A program made the position numbers and the translations under genes. A DNA stretch of 64,000 nucleotides from NCBI GenBank assembly GCA_024234325.1, contig JACKOJ010000003.1, forward strand, positions 1-64,000. Direction: 5' to 3'. Positions 1 to 8,754 of the stretch are shown here, in pieces; position 1 is the first letter of the stretch; each line of letters starts with the position of its first letter. The DNA is from Pseudomonadales bacterium (GTDB lineage: Bacteria; Pseudomonadota; Gammaproteobacteria; Pseudomonadales; Pseudohongiellaceae). A model generated the notes under the pieces. It saw only the letters and a program-made list of their open reading frames with translations, was not told the origin of the DNA and did no database searches.

Positions 1-159
1 AACACCACGGTCGAATTGCCATAGCGCTGCACCCGCACCAGCTCGAGGTTCTGCGCCCACCCGCTGGTGCAGCAGTTTAAGAATGGCTGAGGAGGCACTG
101 GAGAAATCTGTGTAAGGAACCACTTTCGACTTGATCGAATTTCCCGGCGGTTCGGCAAT

Positions 160-179
160 GGCCCGCCCGGGGGCGGGCC
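160..179 (-). terminator. GC-rich hairpin downstream of lipocalin-like gene
   Basis: A perfect 9-bp stem (GGCCCGCCC / GGGCGGGCC) with a 2-nt loop lies just past the stop of the leftward gene that ends at 187. There is no clear T-tract, so intrinsic termination is plausible but not certain. To its left, positions 1-159 contain no gene I can assign. A short open stretch ends at a TAA near 115 on the + strand and could be the tail of a gene that begins outside the window. Confidence 0.45.
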
Positions 180-186
180 GGAAGGC

Positions 187-681
187 TTACTCAAACTTGC
201 GCCAGGTCAGAGTACCGGTTGTCCTGCCATTGGCATCCCAAATGGACAGCTTCAGGAAGCCATCCTCAAAGGCGTAATGGCGGACATTGTCCTCGCCCAC
301 CCAACTGCCACGACTGGTGGACCCGGTCACGTGATGGGTCACAATCTTGTTTTCGATGTCCCAGCTCACGTCCCCGTAATAGGCAAAACCACCGCGAAGG
401 TTCTCTCCTGATGCGCGGGCGCGAGCCGGCAGATCCTTGGGCATGCCCTGGGCCGTCATGTTGCCGTGTGCGTCGTAGGTAATCCGTCCTTCGTAGTTGT
501 TGTCGACCTCACCGCCCCCTTCAGGGTAGGAGATGAAACTGACGAGCTCGTAATGCCCCTCAAACTGGCGCATGACAGCGGCAAGATCATTCTCTGCCGC
601 GCTGCTCTTGTCCTCAATACCCAGCAGGGCTACGGCTGATATCAGGACGATACCGCCCCCAAGCATTGCTCGAATGCGCAT
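187..681 (-). CDS. Exported lipocalin-like domain protein
   Basis: The product is 164 aa. It starts with a Sec-type signal peptide (basic MRIRAM, hydrophobic core to about residue 28, AA-E cleavage region). The rest resembles the lipocalin-like domain family (PF13924 type): an opening GHYELVSF strand, G-x-I-T-Y-D-x-x-G in the middle, and a closing T-G-T-L-T-W-R strand, as expected for a small beta-barrel. Members are often annotated as hypothetical and their ligand is unknown. It is a single gene facing away from tesB, so the 222-bp gap to 904 probably holds divergent promoters. Function beyond a secreted or periplasmic barrel cannot be claimed. Confidence 0.72.
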   Translation of the reverse strand: MRIRAMLGGGIVLISAVALLGIEDKSSAAENDLAAVMRQFEGHYELVSFISYPEGGGEVDNNYEGRITYDAHGNMTAQGMPKDLPARARASGENLRGGFAYYGDVSWDIENKIVTHHVTGSTSRGSWVGEDNVRHYAFEDGFLKLSIWDANGRTTGTLTWRKFE

Positions 682-903
682 GTGAACCTCTCTTGTTCTT
701 TCTTATTTAAATTGTAAGTTTTATATGAGTCAGGCCGCAGTCCCGCTGCCTTCGCGGGATCATACCCGCCCCCCTTTCCAGCGTAAAGCCACTGTCAGAA
801 GACGGACGACTGGATTGATCCTGCCCTGCGACGCACGCGAACTGCTACAATCCCCGTCGCGTTTCATCGTCCTCCATTGCCGGGGGACGCATCAGGATAG
901 GGT

Positions 904-1761
904 ATGAACAGACAACTGCAACAACTCTTTGATCATCTGGACCTGGAATCGGTAGACGACAATCTGTTCCAGACGAAATTCGGCAACGAAGGCTGGCGGC
1001 AGATCTTCGGCGGGCAGGTGCTGGCCCAGGCGCTGCTCAGTGCAAGCCGCACCGTGGATGCAGAGCGCCAGCCGCACTCCCTGCACGCCTACTTCCTGCG
1101 ACCGGGCGACAAGAAAGCGCCGATCCAGTTTCAGGTGGACCGCCTGCGCGACGGCAAGAGCTTCACCACCCGGCGCGTCACGGCGATTCAGCACGGCGCC
1201 GCCATTCTCAACATGGCTGCCTCTTTCCAGGTCAGCGAGCCCGGCCTGAGCCATCAGATTCCGATGCCGGAAGTGCCGCCTCCGCAGGACTGCCTTACCC
1301 GCGCGCAACTGGCCGAGAAATATCGCGACACCATGCCGGAGGAGCTGTACACGCGCGCGTCGCGACCGTTTGCCATTGACCTGCGCCCGGTAGAGCCCGA
1401 AAACCTGATGGCCTCCGAGGTGCGTCCGCCCCTGCGCATGGTCTGGCTGAAACTCAACGACACCCTGCCGGCGGACTATCCCTGGCACCAGCACATGCTG
1501 GCCTACGCCTCCGACATGACGCTGCTGGAAACCAGCCTGCGCCCCCACGGAGTCAGCATGTTCACCTCCAATCTGCAGATTGCGAGCCTGGACCACTCCA
1601 TGTGGTTCCATCGCCCCTTCCGCATGGACGAGTGGCTGCTGTACGTGCAGGACAGCCCGGCGGCCTCAGGCGCGCGAGGCTTCAGCCGGGGCAGCATCTT
1701 CAAGGAAAGCGGGGAGCTGGTGGTGTCCGTGGCACAGGAAGGCCTGATCCGCCTGCGCTAG
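904..1761 (+). CDS. tesB: Acyl-CoA thioesterase II
   Basis: The 285-aa product has the usual TesB length and the double hot-dog fold signatures: N-terminal FGGQVLAQAL and HSLHAYFLRPG, then RRVTAIQHG, and a C-terminal half with SLDHSMWFHRPFR and ARGFSRGSIF. TesB hydrolyses medium- and long-chain acyl-CoA to free fatty acid and CoA in the cytoplasm. The catalytic triad of the family (Asp-Gln/Thr-Gln) falls in the second domain; the DHSMWFH Asp is visible. An AGGATAG Shine-Dalgarno just upstream supports the ATG at 904. Monocistronic; a REP-like palindrome follows. Confidence 0.95.
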   Translation: MNRQLQQLFDHLDLESVDDNLFQTKFGNEGWRQIFGGQVLAQALLSASRTVDAERQPHSLHAYFLRPGDKKAPIQFQVDRLRDGKSFTTRRVTAIQHGAAILNMAASFQVSEPGLSHQIPMPEVPPPQDCLTRAQLAEKYRDTMPEELYTRASRPFAIDLRPVEPENLMASEVRPPLRMVWLKLNDTLPADYPWHQHMLAYASDMTLLETSLRPHGVSMFTSNLQIASLDHSMWFHRPFRMDEWLLYVQDSPAASGARGFSRGSIFKESGELVVSVAQEGLIRLR

Positions 1762-1831
1762 AGGCGATTGAACTGACAAGGACGCCTGATGCAGGGGCTT
1801 GATGTAGGGGCCTGATGTGCCTGTTTTATGC

Positions 1832-1900
1832 AGGAACCAGCCCTGCTGGCGATCAGACTCTGCCGCCGATAATGCTCAATCGCCAGCAGGGCTGGCTCCT
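1832..1900. repeat. REPIN-like inverted repeat, copy 1
   Basis: Two 22-bp arms (1832-1853 and 1879-1900) are inverted copies with one mismatch, separated by 25 nt. Each arm has the form AGGAGCCAGCCCTGCTGGC plus GAT and is itself an imperfect hairpin. It lies in the 153-bp gap between convergent genes. The 3077-3135 element shares the AGGAGCC-x-G-CC...GCnGGCGAT layout, so the two belong to one dispersed family, like Pseudomonas REP/REPIN elements. Confidence 0.8.
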
Positions 1901-1914
1901 ACGGTGATTCACGT

Positions 1915-2604
1915 TCACTGGGCGTCGGCGCGAAAATCTTCCACGACGTCGCCATAACGGGTGCAGTCCACATCATGGGGCACATCCCGCCAGGTTTCCG
2001 CGAGGCCATCCCTGTACCACTGCTGCATGGACGGATGGGCCAGCATACGCCGCTGGTATTGCAGCGCGCACTCGCTCAGGGGCAGGCCGTAAGTCTGCAC
2101 GCGGAACACCACCGGTGCATAGAACGCATCCACAGCAGTAAAACGATCTCCCGCCAGGAAAGGCCCGCCGAATTTCTCCAGCCCCTCGCACCACAGTTCG
2201 TCCACACGGGCGAGGTCCTTCAGCAGCGCCGGCGTGGTTTCGTGCAGGCGGATACGCACGCCGCAACTCATGGAGCAGACCTCCCGCAGCGTGAAGAAAC
2301 TGGAGTGCATCTCTGCCGTCGCGCTGCGCGCCCACATGCGGGCCGCCTGATCCGCCGGCCACACGGATTTATACTGCTCGGCCAGAAACTCGACGATGGC
2401 CAGAGAATCCCACACCGTGCCCAGCGGCGTAACCAGCGCCGGCACCTTGCCGCTGGGGGAAAACCTGCGAAAGGCGTCCCAGTTGGAACCCGGCAGGAAG
2501 GGCTCCACGCGCTCCTCAAAGGGAATGTCCAGCGCGTGCATCAGCACCCAGGGACGCAGCGACCAGGACGAGTAGTTCTTGTTGCCGATGTACAGAATCA
2601 ACAC
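1915..2604 (-). CDS. Glutathione S-transferase family protein
   Basis: The 230-aa protein has a thioredoxin-like GST N-terminal domain (LYIGNKNYSSWSLRPW, then a SGKVPAL loop holding the cis-proline, then DSLAIVEFLAEQY, the glutathione-binding E/D-S motif) followed by an all-helical C-terminal domain (AGDRFTAVDAFYAPV, the conserved N-capping box). This family conjugates or reduces using glutathione in the cytosol; substrate unknown. I chose a GTG start at 2604 because a longer reading adds 43 non-homologous residues and because a TAGGAG Shine-Dalgarno sits 8-9 nt upstream. That site overlaps the stop codon of the preceding cupin gene, so the two genes are probably translationally coupled. Confidence 0.85.
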   Translation of the reverse strand: MLILYIGNKNYSSWSLRPWVLMHALDIPFEERVEPFLPGSNWDAFRRFSPSGKVPALVTPLGTVWDSLAIVEFLAEQYKSVWPADQAARMWARSATAEMHSSFFTLREVCSMSCGVRIRLHETTPALLKDLARVDELWCEGLEKFGGPFLAGDRFTAVDAFYAPVVFRVQTYGLPLSECALQYQRRMLAHPSMQQWYRDGLAETWRDVPHDVDCTRYGDVVEDFRADAQ

Positions 2605-2615
2605 AGTAAAAACTC

Positions 2616-3029
2616 CTAAGCAAAGATATCCACGGGCCGGTGCAGGGTACCCTCCCCGGCGGTGATGAACAGCACCGTGCTCGGCGTACTGACACGGGCG
2701 GTGTGCCAGACGCCCTTCGGCACCAGCACCCATTCCCCCGCATTGTTCAGCGGCAGCACGCGGTGGCCGTTCTGCTTTTCCAGAATCAGTTCAACACTGC
2801 CCGACAGCAGCACGATGATCTCGTCTCCCATGGGGTGCATTTCCCACATGGGCCAGTGCTGGGCAAAGCTCTGGGTGGTCACCAGATATTCGTTCTGGAA
2901 GCTGCCCAGTTCTCCCCGCCCCAGTTCTGCCCAGAAAGACTCCCCGATGGTGAGCGCTTCCACGGAGGCGTCGGGACGCAGGCGAACACAGGTACTGCTC
3001 ATGTGGAACGGACCGGTATCCCTGCTCAT
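2616..3029 (-). CDS. Cupin-domain protein
   Basis: The 137-aa protein is a single-domain cupin. Motif 1 is recognisable around W-E-M-H-P-M-G-D-E-I-I-V-L-L-S-G (metal-binding His and Glu) and motif 2 around P-K-G-V-W-H-T-A-R (third His). It probably binds a divalent metal; the substrate is not evident. Its stop codon overlaps the ribosome binding site of the GST gene, giving a two-gene operon. An AGAGGG box precedes the ATG at 3029. The pairing with GST hints at detoxification or stress metabolism, but that is inference. Confidence 0.8.
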   Translation of the reverse strand: MSRDTGPFHMSSTCVRLRPDASVEALTIGESFWAELGRGELGSFQNEYLVTTQSFAQHWPMWEMHPMGDEIIVLLSGSVELILEKQNGHRVLPLNNAGEWVLVPKGVWHTARVSTPSTVLFITAGEGTLHRPVDIFA

Positions 3030-3076
3030 ATTGCCCTCTTCTGATTGTTGTTATTGTGCTCGGTGGCTTGGCTTTT

Positions 3077-3135
3077 GTAGGAGCCTGCCCAGCAGGCGAT
3101 TTTTCCATTTGATCGCCTGCTGGGCAGGCTCCTGC
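3077..3135. repeat. REPIN-like inverted repeat, copy 2
   Basis: A long palindrome with 24-bp arms (3077-3100 and 3112-3135; one mismatch) and an 11-nt AT-rich loop. Each arm begins GTAGGAGCC/GCAGGAGCC and ends GCAGGCGAT, parallel to the element at 1832-1900. It sits in the 290-bp gap between the divergent cupin gene and pepQ. It could be a BIME/REPIN; no REP-transposase gene is in the window. Confidence 0.8.
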
Positions 3136-3319
3136 AAATTATCTGTTCTTGGGTCAAATGGCGCCTTTTCCTGCAGAAACCATCAAGGACCCACGGGATG
3201 AAATCATAGCCTCATCCCCCTGCACACTCAAGAATGCGCCACGCTGACAGCCCTCATCCCCTGTGCTATTGTCAGCGCACGTCTACTGACGGCACGCCCC
3301 CCGGTATCGAGGAACAGCC

Positions 3320-4660
3320 ATGCCTTTTGCCCTGCATTACGCCCAGCACATCTCCCGCCTTTGCGAACGCTACGCTGAAGTGCTTGCCGACACCGGCTTC
3401 GACGCGGTGCTGCTGCACAGCGGTTCGGAACGGGTGTATTTCGCCGACGACCAGCACCCGCCCTTCAAGGCCAGCGGTCACTTTCTGCACTGGCTTCCCG
3501 TGAACCGCCCAGAGCAGATGGTGCTGATCATGCCCGGTGAAACGCCGGTGTATTTCCAGGTGATTCCGCCGGACTTCTGGTACGAACAGCACATCACGCT
3601 GGAAGACTGGGTGGCCGCCGCCTTTGAACGGATACCGCTGCAGCACAGCCGCGACGCCCTGCCCCACCTCCAGCGCCTACTGTCCACAAAAAACACAGAC
3701 AAAGCCCACCTCGCCTTCATCGGCGAGAACACCGCCTTTGCCGAAACTCTTGGCGTGGCGCCGAGCGCCTGCAATCCCACAGCGCTGGTCAACGCACTGG
3801 ACTACGGTCGCGCCTACAAGAGCGAGTACGAGGTGGCCAGCATCCGCAAGGCGAACCGGCTGGCCCTGCAGGGCCACACGGCCGCGCGCCATGCCTTCGA
3901 GGACGGAGGCAGCGAATACGACATTCACATGGCCTATCTGCAGGCCTGCGGCATGCTGGACGACGAGATGCCCTACCCCACCATCGTGGGGCTGGACGAG
4001 AAGGCCGCGATTCTGCATTACCAGAACAAGCGCCGCAGCAGCGGCGCCGACAGCCAGGTGTTGTTGATCGATGCCGGCTGCCGCGTCAACGCCTATTGTT
4101 CCGACATCACCCGCACCTGGACGCGACCCGGCACGTCCGAGCTGTTCAAGAATCTGGTGGAGGCCATGGAGGCACTGCAGACCGGGCTGGTTGCGCGCAT
4201 TCGTCCTGGCATGCCCTACCCCGACCTGCATCGCGCCGCCCACGAAGGCATCACCAACATTCTGCTCGGCGCGGGCATCTGCCGAGGCAGCCGCGAGGCC
4301 TTGATTGAACACAAGATGAGCACCCTGTTTATGCCCCATGGCGTGGGGCATCTGCTCGGCATTCAGGTGCACGACGTGGGCGGCCGCATGAAGAATGCCA
4401 GCGGCGAGATTCAGCCACCGCCCGAGGATTACCCGACGCTGCGCACCACGCGCATGATCGAAACCGACCAGGTGTTTACGGTGGAACCCGGGCTGTATTT
4501 CATTCCCGTGCTGCTGAACCCGGAGCGCAACACGGCGCGCGGCAAACTGATTGACTGGGAGGTGGTGGACGCCATGACCCCGCTGGGCGGCATCCGCATT
4601 GAGGACAATGTGCGGGTAACGGACACGGGCGTGGAAAACCTCACCCGTGTCCTGATCTAG
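3320..4660 (+). CDS. pepQ: Xaa-Pro dipeptidase
   Basis: The 446-aa product matches PepQ (prolidase, M24B metallopeptidase), a cytoplasmic enzyme that hydrolyses X-Pro dipeptides. An N-terminal creatinase-like domain is followed by a pita-bread domain with all metal ligands in place: LLIDAGC and SDITRTW (two Asp), FMPHGVGHLLG (His), VEPGLYFIP (Glu) and GGIRIEDNV (Glu). Length is close to the E. coli enzyme (443 aa). GAGGA precedes the ATG. It converges on the M20 peptidase gene; a TAGGGG/CCCCTA pairing spans both stop codons (4658-4685) and may act as a weak shared terminator. Confidence 0.95.
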   Translation: MPFALHYAQHISRLCERYAEVLADTGFDAVLLHSGSERVYFADDQHPPFKASGHFLHWLPVNRPEQMVLIMPGETPVYFQVIPPDFWYEQHITLEDWVAAAFERIPLQHSRDALPHLQRLLSTKNTDKAHLAFIGENTAFAETLGVAPSACNPTALVNALDYGRAYKSEYEVASIRKANRLALQGHTAARHAFEDGGSEYDIHMAYLQACGMLDDEMPYPTIVGLDEKAAILHYQNKRRSSGADSQVLLIDAGCRVNAYCSDITRTWTRPGTSELFKNLVEAMEALQTGLVARIRPGMPYPDLHRAAHEGITNILLGAGICRGSREALIEHKMSTLFMPHGVGHLLGIQVHDVGGRMKNASGEIQPPPEDYPTLRTTRMIETDQVFTVEPGLYFIPVLLNPERNTARGKLIDWEVVDAMTPLGGIRIEDNVRVTDTGVENLTRVLI

Positions 4661-4682
4661 GGGCTGTTCACACGCGCTTCCC

Positions 4683-6431
4683 CTACAGGGAAGACATGGT
4701 GCCCAGGCGGGCAAGCAGCTCGGTGGTGATCTGCAGGTCGAGCAGAAACTGTTCCAGACGCTTGAACTCGTTGGCGTTGTGGCCGGTGTATTTCTCGTCG
4801 GGCATGGCCAGGCCGAATTGCACGCCATTGGGCAGATCGTGAATCGAGGTGCCGCCGGCTGACGAGCCAAACTCCCGGGGCATGTCCAGATTTTCCACGG
4901 CGATATCCAGCATCGTGTTCACCCAGTGCCCTTCCGGGTTGCGGTACATCGGCTCGGACGCGCTGATGGCAAGACTGACATCCACCTCGTTTTCCTCCGC
5001 CCACTGCGTCAGTGTCTGCTCCAGTTGCGTTACCAGCTCTGCCGGTACACGCCCGATGGGCAGGCGCAGGTTGACCGCCGTACGCAGGCGGGTATCGTCC
5101 AGCGCGACAAAGGTCTGCGCCGCCGTCAGCGGCCCCATGAACGCATCCTCGTAGCCAATGCCGAGCTGACTGCCGAGAAAATCCAGTCCCCAGTTTTCCG
5201 TGGCATAGCGGGCGGCGTCGGTAAAGTGGTTCTGCTGCACCAGCCCCTCCTCTGCCAGTTGCGTGAGGAAGGCGAACATGCGCGATACCGGGTTGACGCC
5301 GGTCTGCGGCTCCGAGGAATGCGCAGGCACCCCGAGAATATCCAACCGCACACGGCCACCGCTCTGCTCGGCGCGAATCGCAAAATTGCTGCCGTTGCGC
5401 GCGGCAAATACCGCGCCCTCTTCATTCAGGGTACGCACCAGCGCCTCCGGGCGGCTGCTGCGTAACCACACGGTGGTGGAGGCTGGAATCTGGTTGGTAG
5501 CCAGGCCGCCGGTCAGTTCCACAATCTCGGCGCCTTCCCCCGAGGGGGCGCGCACCGGGAAGGTGGCCATCACGGTGCCGTAACCCTTTTCGGCAATAGT
5601 GACGGGGTAACTGCCGTCCATCGCGATGTTGTAATCGGGCACCGGGTTGCGCTCGAAATAATAGGGCATGGCGTCACCGCCGGTTTCCTCGCGCGTGTCC
5701 ACCAGCAGCTTGAAGTGCCGCAGCAGCGGCAGATTTTCTTCCTGCACCACGTGCATGGCGTACATCGTGACGACGATGCCGTTCTTGTCGTCTTCCGTGC
5801 CCCGGCCATACAGTCGGTCGCCGATGCGGGTGACCACGAAGGGATCCAGCTTCGTGCCATCTTCCAGCACCCACAGGTCCGGGTTCACCGGCACCACATC
5901 CGCGTGGGCATGAATGCCGATCAGCTCACCCTGATCCGGGCCCAGCGAAATTTCATAGATGCGGTTGCCGACATTGCGGAACTGCAACCCCAAGCCCTGC
6001 GCCACACTTTCCAGCTTGGTGCCGAAACGCAGGAACTCCGGGTTCTCGTATTGCGGCAGACCCTCGACATCGAAGGTGGGAATGGCCACCAGTTCCGTCA
6101 GCGTCTGCAGTGCAGCATCTTCGTATTTCACTCGCGCATACAGCCCCAGCAGGCGGAACATCAAATCCTGCTGCTCTGCGCTCAGCGCTTCGCCCCGCGC
6201 ATAGCGGCGCTGCAGCGCCGCCACCTGGGAAGACTGGGCAATGGACATGCCCTCCACCGCCTGCATGAAATCCGCGAAGCTGGCAGGAGAGGAAGCCTGC
6301 AAGGCCGCGACGATCTCGGACGCCTGCTCTTTGTTGATACTGGCCGCCTGCGCCAGCGAACCCGCTGCCAGCACACAGGCCAGCAGACCATAACGGAAGA
6401 ATTTTTGTGACGATGCGACAAGAATGTTCAT
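4683..6431 (-). CDS. Exported M20-family dipeptidase (Sapep/PepV-like)
   Basis: The 582-aa protein has an N-terminal signal peptide (RYGLLACVLAAGSLAQA) and an M20/M28 zinc dipeptidase domain. The metal-site motifs are visible: GIHAHADVVP (His and Asp), YGRGTEDDKNG (bridging Asp), DTREETGGD (catalytic Glu-Glu), MDGSYPVTIAEKG (Asp) and the dimer-domain PAHSSEPQTG. It probably cleaves dipeptides in the periplasm. I start it at the ATG at 6431, preceded by AGAGAGG, because the upstream extension has no family features and would displace the signal peptide. It converges with pepQ, so two dipeptidases of different classes are neighbours. Confidence 0.87.
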   Translation of the reverse strand: MNILVASSQKFFRYGLLACVLAAGSLAQAASINKEQASEIVAALQASSPASFADFMQAVEGMSIAQSSQVAALQRRYARGEALSAEQQDLMFRLLGLYARVKYEDAALQTLTELVAIPTFDVEGLPQYENPEFLRFGTKLESVAQGLGLQFRNVGNRIYEISLGPDQGELIGIHAHADVVPVNPDLWVLEDGTKLDPFVVTRIGDRLYGRGTEDDKNGIVVTMYAMHVVQEENLPLLRHFKLLVDTREETGGDAMPYYFERNPVPDYNIAMDGSYPVTIAEKGYGTVMATFPVRAPSGEGAEIVELTGGLATNQIPASTTVWLRSSRPEALVRTLNEEGAVFAARNGSNFAIRAEQSGGRVRLDILGVPAHSSEPQTGVNPVSRMFAFLTQLAEEGLVQQNHFTDAARYATENWGLDFLGSQLGIGYEDAFMGPLTAAQTFVALDDTRLRTAVNLRLPIGRVPAELVTQLEQTLTQWAEENEVDVSLAISASEPMYRNPEGHWVNTMLDIAVENLDMPREFGSSAGGTSIHDLPNGVQFGLAMPDEKYTGHNANEFKRLEQFLLDLQITTELLARLGTMSSL

Positions 6432-6499
6432 ATCGGCCTCTCTATGACATGTCGTGACGATATCCGGACAGGTTGACCCGCACAATGCCCGGAAAGCAG

Positions 6500-7315
6500 T
6501 TACTCGGGAAGCACCCCCAGATGAACGAGGGATTTGCGCGCGGTAGCAATGCGCGTGGCAAGAAAACTGTCACCGGGATCGACAGCCTCCAGCGCGCTGG
6601 CAAAAAAGGTGACATTGTCGCCCTTCTCCACCCAACCGATCCACCAGCCGACATTGTGCTGACCCGGCAATATCGCCAGCCCTGTCTTGCTGCGAATCGT
6701 GTATTCCGGTGTCTGTTCCGACACCATGATCTCTTTCGTAGTGGCCATCACCTCCGGGCGGAACGGCAGTTCGTTCAGGTACAGGCGCTTCAGGAAATCG
6801 ATCTGCTGCATCGGCGAGATGCGCAGATTGCCCTCCAGCCAGAAGGAATCGTCGCCACCGGAGATATCGCGATTGCCGTAGCCCACCGCGTCGATATAGT
6901 GCTGCATGCGCATGTGACCAATGTGGCGCACCATCTCCTGATAGTGCGGCACGGCGGACAGCGCATAGGCTCTCTTGAGCGGCAGGTCCTGGTTCAGTTC
7001 CGTGCGGCTGCGCACGATGCCGTCCCAGGGAATGACGGCATCCGGCCCTGCAATGACTCCGCTTTCCAGCGCCGCCTGGGTGCTGAACACCTTGAAGGTG
7101 GACGCCGGAATCAGTTGCAGGTTCGCGCGCTCCGCATGGCCGGCGTAATACTGGTCTGCCTTCAGATCATAGGCAAGCACCATGCCCGCAAAGCCGGTGG
7201 CGTCCACAATGGCCGTAAGCGCCGGGTCTTCCTTGATAGTGTTCTGCGCGAAAGACACGCTGGCGGCCAGGCAAGCGATGGCAAGAAGCAAAGCGCGTAA
7301 AGGGGTGCGGAACAT
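6500..7315 (-). CDS. Class D (OXA-type) beta-lactamase
   Basis: The 271-aa precursor has a signal peptide ending near SFA-Q24 and every class D landmark: S72-T-F-K75 (nucleophile and carbamylatable Lys), S120-A-V, Y146-G-N, FWLEGNLRISPMQQIDFL, and K210-T-G followed by VGWWIGWVE. It should be a periplasmic serine enzyme acting on penicillins; its spectrum cannot be read from sequence. The chosen ATG at 7315 has GAGGAG about 10 nt upstream, inside the 3' end of waaA, so it is likely co-transcribed with waaA. No transposon or integron boundary adjoins it, so it looks like a resident gene. Confidence 0.9.
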   Translation of the reverse strand: MFRTPLRALLLAIACLAASVSFAQNTIKEDPALTAIVDATGFAGMVLAYDLKADQYYAGHAERANLQLIPASTFKVFSTQAALESGVIAGPDAVIPWDGIVRSRTELNQDLPLKRAYALSAVPHYQEMVRHIGHMRMQHYIDAVGYGNRDISGGDDSFWLEGNLRISPMQQIDFLKRLYLNELPFRPEVMATTKEIMVSEQTPEYTIRSKTGLAILPGQHNVGWWIGWVEKGDNVTFFASALEAVDPGDSFLATRIATARKSLVHLGVLPE

Positions 7316-7328
7316 CAACACGGTCTCC

Positions 7329-8621
7329 TCAAATACGGGTTGCCTGGCAAGCCTGCCAGACGAGCGTTTCAATGCGCTGCAGCGCACCACGGTTGTCTTC
7401 GATCAGTTGTCGCCCGGCAGCGCCCATAGTATGCCGCAGGGATTCGTCCGCGAACACCTGCAGCACGGCCTGCGCCAGCCCGTTCGCATCCGGCACGGTT
7501 TTGAGCGCGCCTGCCGATTCCAGTTGTTCGCAGATGCTCTGGAAATTGAACTGCGAGGGGCCGACGATGACCGGCAGACCCAGCGCCGCTGGTTCCAGCA
7601 CATTGTGGCAGCCAGTGTTCACCAGACTGCCGCCGACGAAGGCGACGTCGCTGACACTGAAATAGGTCAGCATCTCGCCCATCGAATCCCCCAGAAACAC
7701 CTGCGTCTGTTCTGTGACCACGGAATGCTCGCTGCGTTTCACCAGCGTCAGCCCTTTCTGCTCGCACAGCCTCGCCACCGGTTTGAACCTTTCCGGGTGA
7801 CGTGGCACCAGAATCAGCAGCAGATCGGGCATCGTCTGCAGGCATTGTTTGAACGCGTGCAGCACATGCTCCTCTTCCCCTTCGCGGGTACTGGCGGCGA
7901 TGAGCACCGGGCGGGTGCCCGCAAACGAGGCCTTCATCGCGTCGCGCTTCTGTGCCAGATCGTCCGGCAGGTCGATCTCGAACTTGATGCTGCCCGTGAT
8001 CGTCAGGCGCTCCCGCGCTACCCCCAGGCGCTCGAAACGCGCGGCGTCCGGTTCCGCCTGTGCGGCAATGCAGTCGATGGCCTGCAGCATGGGCTTGCCC
8101 AGCTTCGCGAACTTCTCGTAGCCGCGAAAGGATTTTTCCGACAGGCGCGCATTGGCCACGATCACCCGCGCCCCCATCGCCTTGCTGCAGTGAATGATGT
8201 TGGGCCACAGCTCCGTTTCCATGATCACCACGGTATGGGGCTGAAAGCGGCGCAGGAAGCGGTTCACAATCCAGGGGTGGTCGTAGGGCGCGTAGACATG
8301 GCAGATCGAATCCCCGAACAGCGCCTGCACCCGCTCCGAGCCCGTGGGCGTCATGGTCGTCATCACGATGGGCAGATCGGGGTGATCCGCCAGCAGCTTG
8401 CGCACCAGCGGTGCGGCGGCCAGGGTTTCCCCCACAGACACCGCGTGCAGCCACAGCCACTTTCCTTTCAGGGCCTGCTGCTGCGCACTCAGCCGCGGCG
8501 CCCCAAAGCGCTCGCCCCAGCGGCGGGCATAGGCAGGCGCCTTCACCGCGCGCCACAGCAGGCGCAGCACAATGAGGGGCAGCACCAGCGTGAAGAGGAT
8601 GTTATAGGCGAGTCTGTTCAA
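7329..8621 (-). CDS. waaA: Kdo transferase (lipid IVA 3-deoxy-D-manno-octulosonic acid transferase)
   Basis: About 431 aa, close to E. coli WaaA (425 aa). A membrane-anchor helix near the N-terminus (LFTLVLPLIVLRLLWRA) is followed by the GT30 domain: HAVSVGET, TTMTPTGSERV, METELWPN, and in the C-terminal half ASTREGEE and the EPAALGLPVIVGP nucleotide-sugar site. It adds Kdo from CMP-Kdo to lipid IVA at the inner membrane. No ATG gives a sensible N-terminus. I use the TTG at 8621, just before N-R-L-A-Y, because longer readings run into the divergent oxidoreductase gene. The start is uncertain; the function is not. Confidence 0.92.
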   Translation of the reverse strand: MNRLAYNILFTLVLPLIVLRLLWRAVKAPAYARRWGERFGAPRLSAQQQALKGKWLWLHAVSVGETLAAAPLVRKLLADHPDLPIVMTTMTPTGSERVQALFGDSICHVYAPYDHPWIVNRFLRRFQPHTVVIMETELWPNIIHCSKAMGARVIVANARLSEKSFRGYEKFAKLGKPMLQAIDCIAAQAEPDAARFERLGVARERLTITGSIKFEIDLPDDLAQKRDAMKASFAGTRPVLIAASTREGEEEHVLHAFKQCLQTMPDLLLILVPRHPERFKPVARLCEQKGLTLVKRSEHSVVTEQTQVFLGDSMGEMLTYFSVSDVAFVGGSLVNTGCHNVLEPAALGLPVIVGPSQFNFQSICEQLESAGALKTVPDANGLAQAVLQVFADESLRHTMGAAGRQLIEDNRGALQRIETLVWQACQATRI

Positions 8622-8754
8622 ATCGGTTTGTCTGCTTCCGGGGTTTGGCGTGCTACCATGGCGGCCTCTCGGGGACCGCACGCCACAAGGCCTGCACTGT
8701 AGCAAACTTTCCCCGAACCTTGTTAGCTTTCACGCCCCTGGCGGCCCAAAGGAT

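Noticed and set aside
4658..4685. TAGGGG/CCCCTA pairing between pepQ and the M20 peptidase as a bidirectional terminator
   Set aside because: The stem is only 6 bp with a 16-nt loop and no T-tract; kept only as a remark.
3677..4870. 397-aa open frame antisense to pepQ
   Set aside because: pepQ has all metal ligands in the opposite frame; the antisense translation is low in recognisable features and crosses the peptidase stop region.
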